DNA of 18,609 bases from Candidatus Omnitrophota bacterium (GTDB taxonomy: Bacteria; Omnitrophota; Gorgyraeia; Gygaellales; Profunditerraquicolaceae): NCBI GenBank assembly GCA_016938245.1, contig JAFGUY010000011.1:1-18609 (forward strand). The letters are read 5' to 3'. Shown in pieces: positions 7,846 through 13,974 of the stretch. The notes under the pieces are model-generated. The model was given only the letters and a program-made list of their open reading frames with translations, searched no databases and was not told the DNA's origin. How positions within the stretch are numbered: the stretch's first letter is position 1; the number at the start of each line of letters is the position of its first letter. The translations under genes were made by a program, and so were the position numbers.

Positions 7846-7869
7846 TTACCTTTACCTCTACCTCTACCT
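7846..7869 (+). repeat. Four tandem hexamers (YTACCT) between secDF and mfd
   Basis: Four copies in a row read TTACCT, TTACCT, CTACCT, CTACCT, filling half of the 49-base gap before mfd. The mfd frame is open through this repeat without a start codon, so it could be remnant coding sequence or a simple-sequence spacer. No hairpin or operator is evident. Confidence 0.75.
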
Positions 7870-7891
7870 ATTTCCGGGTAATATTATAAAG

Positions 7892-9808
7892 ATGTTTGAA
7901 TCCCTGAAGCTATATGTAGGGTTAATTATAGATTTAGAGCGCTTATTTCTTAATCTTGTTGAGTTTGGCTACAAGAGGCAGGAGAGTGTTTTAGAAGAAG
8001 GTGATTTTTCCCGCCGGGGAGGTATAATTGATATCTTCCCTTACTCCTTCGAACTACCTATCCGCATAGAACTTGAGGATAATTTAATCTCTTCAATCAG
8101 GACATTTAACCCCTCTAATGCAAAACTTTTTTGGGAGCACAGAATAGTTATTATTCTTCCCTATAAAAGGCATGCTGCCCTTAAGGGTACTCCTATTACT
8201 GAAGATTTTCCTCTTACAAATTTTATAGATTTAAATACCGGAGATTATGTTGTTCATAACCAGCATGGTATCGGAAAGTTCCTGGGATTAAATAAGATTA
8301 CGGTCCGGGGAAATAGCGAGGACCATCTGGTTATTGAATACGACAGACAGGAAAAGCTCTTTGTGCCGGTTTCTTCAATGCATCTGGTACAAAAGTATTT
8401 TGCTTTTCAAATACACAGGCCAAAGCTTAACCGGTTAGGAAGCAAAGAGTGGCAGAGGGTTAAGGCGCGCACGCGCAAAGGGGTACAAAAGCTGGCTTGG
8501 GAACTTTTAACCCTTCAGGCTATGCGCCTTGCAACTAAAGGCTTTAAATACGCTAAGGATGCGGATTGGCAGAAAGAGTTTGAAGAGAGCTTTCCTTATG
8601 ATGAAACCCCGGATCAGCTAAAAGCTGTTAAAGAGGTCAAAGAGGATATGGAATCAGGAAAGCTTATGGACAGGCTTTTATGCGGTGATGTAGGGTATGG
8701 CAAGACAGAGGTAGCAATGCGCGCGGCATTTAAAACGGTGATGGAAGGAAAACAGGTAGCCTACCTTGTGCCGACAACAATTTTAGCCGAACAGCATTAC
8801 CAGAATTTTTCCCTGCGGCTTAAGAAATTCCCTTTTAATATAAAGCTTCTCTGCCGTTTCAGGACCCAGAAAGAGCAGAAGGATACGGTTCTTGGCCTTA
8901 AGGGCGAAAGCGTTGATATTGTTATCGGGACGCATCGTCTTTTATCGGATGACGTTGAGTTTAAAGACCTTGGGCTTGTAATTATTGATGAAGAACAGCG
9001 TTTTGGTGTAAGGCATAAGGAGAAATTAAAGAGGCTTAAAACCAGCACTAATATTATTACGCTTACGGCAACCCCCATTCCGCGTACGCTTTATATGAGC
9101 CTTATGGCTGCACGGGAACTATCCGTAATCAATACTCCGCCTTTAAATAGGTTGCCTATAGAAACTATTGTGGTAGAATATGATGAAGATTTAATCCGGC
9201 AGGCAATATTAAAAGAGGTTAACCGGCACGGACAAGTATTCTTTTTGCATAACCGTATTGAAGATATAGAAAAGATAGGCCAGAGGCTAAAGAAAATACT
9301 TCCTTCCGGAATAAGGTTTGGCATAGGCCACGGAAGAATGCCTGCCAGTGAGTTGGAAGGAGTAATGTCAGCTTTTTTAAAAGGGGAAATTGACTGCCTG
9401 ATCTCTACCGTGATTATTGAGTCCGGTATCGATATACCTAATGCCAATACGATTATTGTAAATCAGGCACAAACTTTTGGTTTGTCCGATATGCATCAGT
9501 TACGCGGCAGGGTAGGCAGGTTTAAACGCAAGGCCTACGCTTATTTTATGATCCCAAAAAACTTTGTATTGGATAAAGACGCGCGAAGAAGGTTGGATGC
9601 AATTGCGCAATATACCCAGTTAGGTTCAGGCTTTAATATTGCTATGGAAGATTTAGAGATCCGCGGGGCAGGCAATCTTTTGGGGGTACAGCAGCACGGG
9701 TTTATTGCTGCCGTAGGGTTTGATTTATACTGCAGGCTGTTAAGGGAGGCGATCTTTAGTTTTAAGAAAGCAGGAGTTTTTAAAACGGGCCATGAAGATG
9801 AAAATTAA
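7892..9808 (+). CDS. mfd: Compact transcription-repair coupling factor (Mfd)
   Basis: Mfd is a DNA translocase that removes stalled RNA polymerase and recruits UvrA to the lesion. Full-length Mfd has about 1,150 residues; this one has 638. Residues 5-90 match the UvrB-like UvrA-binding module (GYKR, GDFSRRGGIIDIFP, ELPIRIEL, IRTFNP). A linker of about 25 residues then leads directly to the RNA-polymerase-interacting domain (117-185; GDYVVHNQHGIGKF, EYDRQEKLFVPV). The translocase is complete: FPYDETPDQLKA, Walker A GDVGYGKT (265-272), DEEQ (366-369), TATPIPRTL and QLRGRVGR (536-543), ending near GFDLYCRLLREAI. The first UvrB-like domain, the middle domain D3 and the C-terminal regulatory domain D7 are missing, and neither flank encodes them. 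The ATG has no clear ribosome-binding site. The last 17 bases overlap the next gene. Confidence 0.93.
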   Translation: MFESLKLYVGLIIDLERLFLNLVEFGYKRQESVLEEGDFSRRGGIIDIFPYSFELPIRIELEDNLISSIRTFNPSNAKLFWEHRIVIILPYKRHAALKGTPITEDFPLTNFIDLNTGDYVVHNQHGIGKFLGLNKITVRGNSEDHLVIEYDRQEKLFVPVSSMHLVQKYFAFQIHRPKLNRLGSKEWQRVKARTRKGVQKLAWELLTLQAMRLATKGFKYAKDADWQKEFEESFPYDETPDQLKAVKEVKEDMESGKLMDRLLCGDVGYGKTEVAMRAAFKTVMEGKQVAYLVPTTILAEQHYQNFSLRLKKFPFNIKLLCRFRTQKEQKDTVLGLKGESVDIVIGTHRLLSDDVEFKDLGLVIIDEEQRFGVRHKEKLKRLKTSTNIITLTATPIPRTLYMSLMAARELSVINTPPLNRLPIETIVVEYDEDLIRQAILKEVNRHGQVFFLHNRIEDIEKIGQRLKKILPSGIRFGIGHGRMPASELEGVMSAFLKGEIDCLISTVIIESGIDIPNANTIIVNQAQTFGLSDMHQLRGRVGRFKRKAYAYFMIPKNFVLDKDARRRLDAIAQYTQLGSGFNIAMEDLEIRGAGNLLGVQQHGFIAAVGFDLYCRLLREAIFSFKKAGVFKTGHEDEN

Positions 9809-10724
9809 ATATAAGTTTCTATTATTCGTTTTTGTTTTAGCTAGTTACTATCTACTGACTACTAGCTACTGTCTTTACGCCCAAGATAAAATAATTGCTA
9901 TAGTCAACCACGAAGCGATTACCCAAAAAGACCTGTCAGATTTCCTTAATTTTATGCGCCTGCAGTTTGCCCGGGAATATAAGGGTAAGGAAGTGGAGGA
10001 AAAAGTCCAGAAAGTAAAGGTTGCTCTTTTGTCCCGGCTTATTGAAGACCGCCTCATCCTGCAGGAGGCTAAAAAGAGTAATATTCCGGTAGATGAAAAC
10101 AGGATAAGGGCTAAAATTAATGAGGTTAAAAAGGAGTATCCTTCGGATACGCTATTTCAGTCTGAACTTATGAAACAGGGCCTGACTCAAGGGGATATTG
10201 AAAAGAAGATAAGGGAACAATCGATGATGTTTAGCATAGTAGAGCAGAAGGTCCGCAGCAAGGTTATTATAAAGCCGGAGGAAGTCACCGTATTTTACGA
10301 AGAGAATAAAAGAGATATCCATACGCCCGAAGAGAAAATCTTTGAGGCATTGTCTTTGGAAGATTATGATACGGCCCGCAATGTTGCCAATGAATTAAAA
10401 GCAGGTAAAAAACCCGAGGATTTAATTAGCCAGTATCCTTTGACAGTAAACATTCTTACCGTAATTAGCGGGGATGAGGTAAGAAAAGAGATAGTTGATA
10501 CAGCCTCTAATTTAGGGTTAGGCGAGGCATCTAACCCGGTAAAAATAGAGGATAAGTATTATGTGTTCAGGTTAAGAAAAATAGTCCCTCCTAAAAACCT
10601 GACCTTAACCGAGGCGCAGGCGAAAATTCACGCGCTCCTTTTTGAAAAGAAGATGCAGGAGGGGCTTGCAAGGTGGCTGGATGAGCTTAAGAAAAATTCC
10701 TATATCAAAATCGTACAGGATTAA
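9792..10724 (+). CDS. SurA-like periplasmic chaperone with degenerate PPIase domain
   Basis: This 310-residue secreted protein has a signal peptide with likely cleavage after Ala30 (LYA|QDK). The mature start, DKIIAIVNHEAITQKDL, and the helical region to about residue 155 match the SurA/PrsA N-terminal chaperone domain. Residues about 160-270 occupy the place of the parvulin (PpiC) domain but keep only its outline: ARNVANELKAGKKPEDL, then SNPVKIEDKYYVFRLRKI. The usual ARHIL opening and the GGDLG segment are absent, so isomerase activity is doubtful. A C-terminal helix returns to the chaperone fold. It probably helps outer-membrane protein folding. It overlaps mfd by 17 bases and pdxA by 44. 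The surA-pdxA-rsmA order matches E. coli and supports the assignment. A second ATG at 9798 is an equally possible start. Confidence 0.85.
   Translation: MKMKIKYKFLLFVFVLASYYLLTTSYCLYAQDKIIAIVNHEAITQKDLSDFLNFMRLQFAREYKGKEVEEKVQKVKVALLSRLIEDRLILQEAKKSNIPVDENRIRAKINEVKKEYPSDTLFQSELMKQGLTQGDIEKKIREQSMMFSIVEQKVRSKVIIKPEEVTVFYEENKRDIHTPEEKIFEALSLEDYDTARNVANELKAGKKPEDLISQYPLTVNILTVISGDEVRKEIVDTASNLGLGEASNPVKIEDKYYVFRLRKIVPPKNLTLTEAQAKIHALLFEKKMQEGLARWLDELKKNSYIKIVQD
9842..9869 (+). repeat. Four imperfect tandem heptamers (TNNNTAC) inside the surA-like signal peptide
   Basis: TAGTTAC, TATCTAC, TGACTAC and TAGCTAC follow one another. They encode most of the SYYLLTTSY segment of the signal peptide. 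Since 7 is not a multiple of 3, the peptide itself is not repetitive, which points to a DNA-level repeat rather than protein selection. Confidence 0.65.
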
Positions 10725-11667
10725 GGTAGGCATTACTCTTGGCGACCCTTCGGGAATAGGCCCGGGTATAACTGTTAAGGCGGTAAATAAATTATCCGGG
10801 ATAGCGGATTTTGTGGTTATCGGTGATTCCTCGCTCTTAAAAAAAACTCCGGGTTTTTCTAATCTTATAAGAGATAAAGTTAAAATAGTAGATTTACATA
10901 ATCTGGATATAAAACGCTTTAAAGCAGGTAAGATAAAAGCAGAATACGGCAGGGCCTCTATTGAATACCTTGATAAGGCGCTTGAGTTATTAAAAGAAAA
11001 AGCGATTGACTGCCTGGTTACCTGCCCTATATCAAAGGAATCTATTAATCTTGCCGGATTTAATTATGAGGGTCATACCGAATATTTTATTAGGAAGATG
11101 AAGGCCGAGCAGGCAGTAATGATGCTCTTGAATAAATATTTAAGGATTAGCCTGGTAACGCGGCATCTAAGTTTAAAAAGCGTGCCGGAAGATTTAAAGA
11201 TCAACGGAATATACGAAACTACCTTTACTACTTATAAATCGCTCAAAGATATTTTCGGCATAACCCATCCTAAAATTATCCTTTGCGGGTTAAATCCGCA
11301 TGCTTCGGATAACGGTTTATTCGGAGATGAGGAAGAGAGGGTAATTAAGCCTGCAGCTAAGAAATTAAAAAGTAAGTTTCCGGGGGTTTACGGCCCGCTT
11401 CCGTCTGATATAGCTATATATAAGGCATTTAAAGGTGAATACGATGCTGTTATCGCGATGTATCATGACCAGGCTATGATACCGCTTAAGATTACGGGCA
11501 TGGATAGCGGGGTAAATATAACTTTAGGCCTTAATTTTATAAGGACTTCTCCTTTACACGGCACTGCCTTTGACCTTGCCGCAAAGGGTGAGCTTGCAAG
11601 CCCAAACTCGCTTATTGCCGCAATAAAACTAGCCTTAAAATGCGCGTCTATCCAAAAAAGAGATTAG
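10681..11667 (+). CDS. pdxA: 4-hydroxythreonine-4-phosphate dehydrogenase (PdxA)
   Basis: PdxA oxidises 4-phosphohydroxy-threonine with NAD in the DXP-dependent route to pyridoxal phosphate. The ATG at 10681 gives 328 residues, the family's normal length. An upstream ATG at 10642 would add 13 residues from within the surA-like gene that look spurious. Signatures are GITLGDPSGIGPG (17-29), CPISKESI, GHTEYF (metal ligand His132), VTRHLSLKSV (His162), CGLNPHASDNGLFGDEE, MYHDQAMIPLK (His262), and GVNITLGLNFIRTSPLHGTAFD. The three metal-binding histidines are all present. One oddity is Gly29, where the family usually has Glu or Asp (GIGPE/D). It overlaps the surA-like gene by 44 bases and rsmA by 28, so the three are surely co-transcribed. 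Confidence 0.95.
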   Translation: MSLRKIPISKSYRIKVGITLGDPSGIGPGITVKAVNKLSGIADFVVIGDSSLLKKTPGFSNLIRDKVKIVDLHNLDIKRFKAGKIKAEYGRASIEYLDKALELLKEKAIDCLVTCPISKESINLAGFNYEGHTEYFIRKMKAEQAVMMLLNKYLRISLVTRHLSLKSVPEDLKINGIYETTFTTYKSLKDIFGITHPKIILCGLNPHASDNGLFGDEEERVIKPAAKKLKSKFPGVYGPLPSDIAIYKAFKGEYDAVIAMYHDQAMIPLKITGMDSGVNITLGLNFIRTSPLHGTAFDLAAKGELASPNSLIAAIKLALKCASIQKRD

Positions 11668-12428
11668 GCCAGAACTTTCTCATCGACTTAAATATTGCTA
11701 AAAAAATAATCGAGGCATTAGAGCTTAAAAAATCGGATATAATCTTAGAAATAGGCTCCGGCAGAGGAGAACTTACCTCTTTAATTGCCCCAAGGGTAAG
11801 TAAGGTGTATGCCGTGGAGTTAGATAAGCGGTTGAAAGAAGCATTCTCCCTGCGCCTTAAAGGTTATAACAATGTTAGCGCAATTAATCAGGATATCCTT
11901 AAGGTTGATTTTAAGGATATCTATCGCGGCAGAAAGAAAATTAAGGTATTTGGGAACATACCTTATTATATCTCCAGCCCGATTATCGAATATCTGATTA
12001 ATAACAGGGCGGGCATAACCGATGCTTTTATTACCGTACAGAAGGAATTTGCTAAAAGGGTAGTTGCTTGCCCGGGCTCTAAGGATTACGGCGCATTAAG
12101 TTTATTTGCCCAATATTATACCTTACCTAAAATTATCCTTAATATAAGCAGGGGTTGTTTTTATCCTGCACCAAAAGTTGATTCTGCTCTGTTATCTTTA
12201 AGGTTTAAGGATGCGTCTTTGGTTCCTGCAGTCTCCCGGGAGCTATTATTTAGAATAATCCGCTCTGCATTTAATCAGAGAAGAAAGACTTTAAGGAATA
12301 GCCTTAAAGGTATAGTAGAAGCCAAAGAAATAGAAGAATTCCTCCTGAGGCGTAAAAAAAGCCCTAATGCCCGGCCCGAAGAACTCTCCTTATCAAATTT
12401 TGCTGACCTTGCAAGCGCGTCTACTTAA
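11640..12428 (+). CDS. rsmA: 16S rRNA adenine dimethyltransferase (RsmA/KsgA)
   Basis: RsmA dimethylates two adjacent adenines in the 3'-terminal hairpin of 16S rRNA, using S-adenosylmethionine, as a late check of 30S assembly. The 262-residue Rossmann-fold enzyme starts with the classic KKRLGQNFLID. It has motif I LEIGSGRGELT (36-46), an acidic AdoMet-binding strand end VYAVELDK, QDILKVDF, and the catalytic motif IV NIPYYISSP (106-114). The C-terminal domain carries FYPAPKVDSALLSL and RSAFNQRRKTLRNSL. It starts 28 bases before the end of pdxA and is the last gene of this run; the next gene has its own promoter. Confidence 0.96.
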   Translation: MRVYPKKRLGQNFLIDLNIAKKIIEALELKKSDIILEIGSGRGELTSLIAPRVSKVYAVELDKRLKEAFSLRLKGYNNVSAINQDILKVDFKDIYRGRKKIKVFGNIPYYISSPIIEYLINNRAGITDAFITVQKEFAKRVVACPGSKDYGALSLFAQYYTLPKIILNISRGCFYPAPKVDSALLSLRFKDASLVPAVSRELLFRIIRSAFNQRRKTLRNSLKGIVEAKEIEEFLLRRKKSPNARPEELSLSNFADLASAST

Positions 12429-12436
12429 AAAAAGAA

Positions 12437-12511
12437 AGCCCTTTCCTTGACAATAGCCTTAAATTTATGTTATACTTTACTGAATTTAATCCCATCTTAT
12501 AAGGAAAGGCT
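12437..12511 (+). repeat. Inverted repeat flanking the cvpA promoter
   Basis: AGCCCTTTCCTT at 12437-12448 is nearly the reverse complement of AAGGAAAGGCT at 12501-12511, with one extra C in the first arm. The arms enclose the promoter. The right arm contains the probable cvpA ribosome-binding site. In a read-through transcript from rsmA the arms could pair and hide that site; a transcript starting at the promoter would lack the left arm. This is an inference from sequence alone. Confidence 0.4.
12447..12476 (+). promoter_or_regulatory. Sigma-70-type promoter of the cvpA-DUF34-dnaG-rpoD unit
   Basis: A perfect -35 box TTGACA (12447-12452) is followed after 18 bases by TATACT (12471-12476), five of six matches to the -10 consensus. 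An extended -10 TG lies at 12468-12469. It sits in the 89-base gap between rsmA and cvpA, the longest gap between genes in the window. Transcription should start near 12483, about 35 bases before the cvpA ATG. Confidence 0.8.
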
Positions 12512-12517
12512 AACCCT

Positions 12518-13102
12518 ATGATATTTAATGTGTTAAAGAACTTTAACTGGCTGGATATCTGCATTTTAATCATTATTTTCAGAGTTTTGTATATTGCGAT
12601 AAAAAATGGCTTTACCGCAGAGCTTTTTAAGTTCTTCGGGATTATCTGCGCGATTTACCTTTCTATGCATTATTATACAGCGATTACGGATTTCATAAGA
12701 GGTAAGATCCCCGTAGAAGAAAAGATGCCTCTTGAGTTTTTGGATTTCTTGATTTTTTTAATCTTGGCACTTACCGGAAACTTTCTCTTTGTGCTATTGC
12801 GTAATGCCGTAAATAACCTTATTAAGATAGAGGCAGTATCAACCCTGAATAAATGGGGAGGGTTGTTTCTGGGGGCTTTAAGGTCGGTGTTATTGGCAAG
12901 CATTATAGTTTTTGCGCTAACAATCTCAAGCATCCCGTATTTTAAGCAAAGCGTTAAACGTTCGTATATCGGCCCGAGAATAATCTCTGTCGGGGTCGAT
13001 ACCTATAGCTGGCTTTGGAACAGCATTTTTTCAAGATTTTTAGCATCAGAAAGAGTAAACAGGATTGTATTAGAAGTTAAAGAAGGAGTTATCTCTAAAT
13101 GA
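12518..13102 (+). CDS. CvpA family membrane protein
   Basis: The 194-residue protein has the CvpA outline: an N-terminal NWLDICILIIIFRVLYIAIKNGF segment, then about four membrane helices (roughly 13-32, 36-55, 72-95 and 110-136), with LNKWGGLFLGALRSVLLASIIVF matching the family's LNRxxGxxxGxxRG region. The C-terminal 55 residues are soluble and look structured. CvpA is named for its link to colicin V export in E. coli; its general role is envelope homeostasis and is not well defined. The gene is first in the transcript from the promoter at 12447, with an AAGGAAAGG-type ribosome-binding site. Its stop overlaps the next start by 4 bases (ATGA). Confidence 0.85.
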   Translation: MIFNVLKNFNWLDICILIIIFRVLYIAIKNGFTAELFKFFGIICAIYLSMHYYTAITDFIRGKIPVEEKMPLEFLDFLIFLILALTGNFLFVLLRNAVNNLIKIEAVSTLNKWGGLFLGALRSVLLASIIVFALTISSIPYFKQSVKRSYIGPRIISVGVDTYSWLWNSIFSRFLASERVNRIVLEVKEGVISK

Positions 13103-13974
13103 AACTCGGGCGTTTTTATAATCTTATAGTTAAGTTTGGATCAGAGCGCGATCCGCGTAAAGCTAAAACTTCAATCAAATCATACGCTGATAGCGCCGTA
13201 CTTTACGGAGATTTGCAGGCAGAAGTTAAAAAGATCCTGATCGGGATAGACATGGAGACCGCTGAACTTTTATTGGCGGATAAAATACGCGCTGATAGCG
13301 GGCTAGATCTGGCGATATCGCACCATCCGGAAGGAAAGGCGTATGCCTCTCTTCATGAGGTAATGCGGCTTCAGGCAGATATGCTTGAGCAGTCAGGGGT
13401 ATCTTTGCAAGTTGCGCAGAAACTTGTTGAGAAGAGAATGCAGGAGGTAGAGAGAAGGATACTTTCTCAGAACCATATGCGCGTTGTTGATTGCGCCCGG
13501 CTTCTTAATATGCCTTTTATGTGTATGCATACACCTGCGGATAATCATGTTTTTGTTTTTTTGAAGAAACTTATGCAGGCGAAAAAGCCTAAGAAGGTAA
13601 AAGATATAGTTAATATTTTATCCGATATCCCGGAATACCGGGATGCTGTCAGGAATACAGGATGCGGGCCGCGTATAATTTTAGGTTCTCCTAATAAAGG
13701 CGCAGGCAAGATTATTTTTGAGATGACCGGAGGGACCGAAGGGCCGAAGAATGCTTTAGACAAACTTTATAAGGCAGGGGTAAGGACTATTATTTCAATG
13801 CATTCAAGTGAAGAATATCTTAAGAAGGCAAAGGATGCCGGATTAAATATAGTTATTGCCGGGCATATCTCAAGCGACTCTTTAGGGATAAACCTCCTTT
13901 TAGACAGGGTAGAGAGAGAAGAAGCGTTAGAGGTTATCGGCTGTTCAGGTTTTAAGAGGATAAAAAGGATATAA
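13099..13974 (+). CDS. DUF34/NIF3 family protein
   Basis: The 291-residue protein belongs to the NIF3-like (DUF34) family of toroidal, metal-binding proteins of unsettled biochemical role; GTP cyclohydrolase-like and metal-related roles have been proposed. Metal-binding positions are visible as SHHPEG (His75, His76), MHTPADNH (His144, Asp148), and GHISSDSLGIN (255-265). The opening, IGIDMETAEL, is the counterpart of the family's VxxALD strand. It overlaps cvpA by 4 bases and dnaG by 1 base. The Bacillus homologue yqfO also lies close downstream of dnaG-sigA, so the link to the primase/sigma cluster is a recurring one. I am confident of the family, not of the function. Confidence 0.85.
   Translation: MKLGRFYNLIVKFGSERDPRKAKTSIKSYADSAVLYGDLQAEVKKILIGIDMETAELLLADKIRADSGLDLAISHHPEGKAYASLHEVMRLQADMLEQSGVSLQVAQKLVEKRMQEVERRILSQNHMRVVDCARLLNMPFMCMHTPADNHVFVFLKKLMQAKKPKKVKDIVNILSDIPEYRDAVRNTGCGPRIILGSPNKGAGKIIFEMTGGTEGPKNALDKLYKAGVRTIISMHSSEEYLKKAKDAGLNIVIAGHISSDSLGINLLLDRVEREEALEVIGCSGFKRIKRI

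Noticed and set aside
7843..7869. CRISPR-like repeats
   Set aside because: The units are 6 bases, contiguous and without spacers, so this is a simple tandem repeat.
9809..10100. A frameshift hiding the missing C-terminal domain of Mfd
   Set aside because: Downstream sequence encodes a signal peptide and SurA-type domain in a clean frame; no D7-like residues were seen in the other frames.
10642..10680. Longer PdxA starting at 10642
   Set aside because: The extra 13 residues (MKRRCRRGLQGGW) are unlike PdxA and lie deep in the surA-like gene; 328 residues from 10681 fits the family.
12429..12446. Terminator after rsmA
   Set aside because: The sequence is A-rich with no stable hairpin followed by a T tract; the only inverted repeat there spans the promoter.
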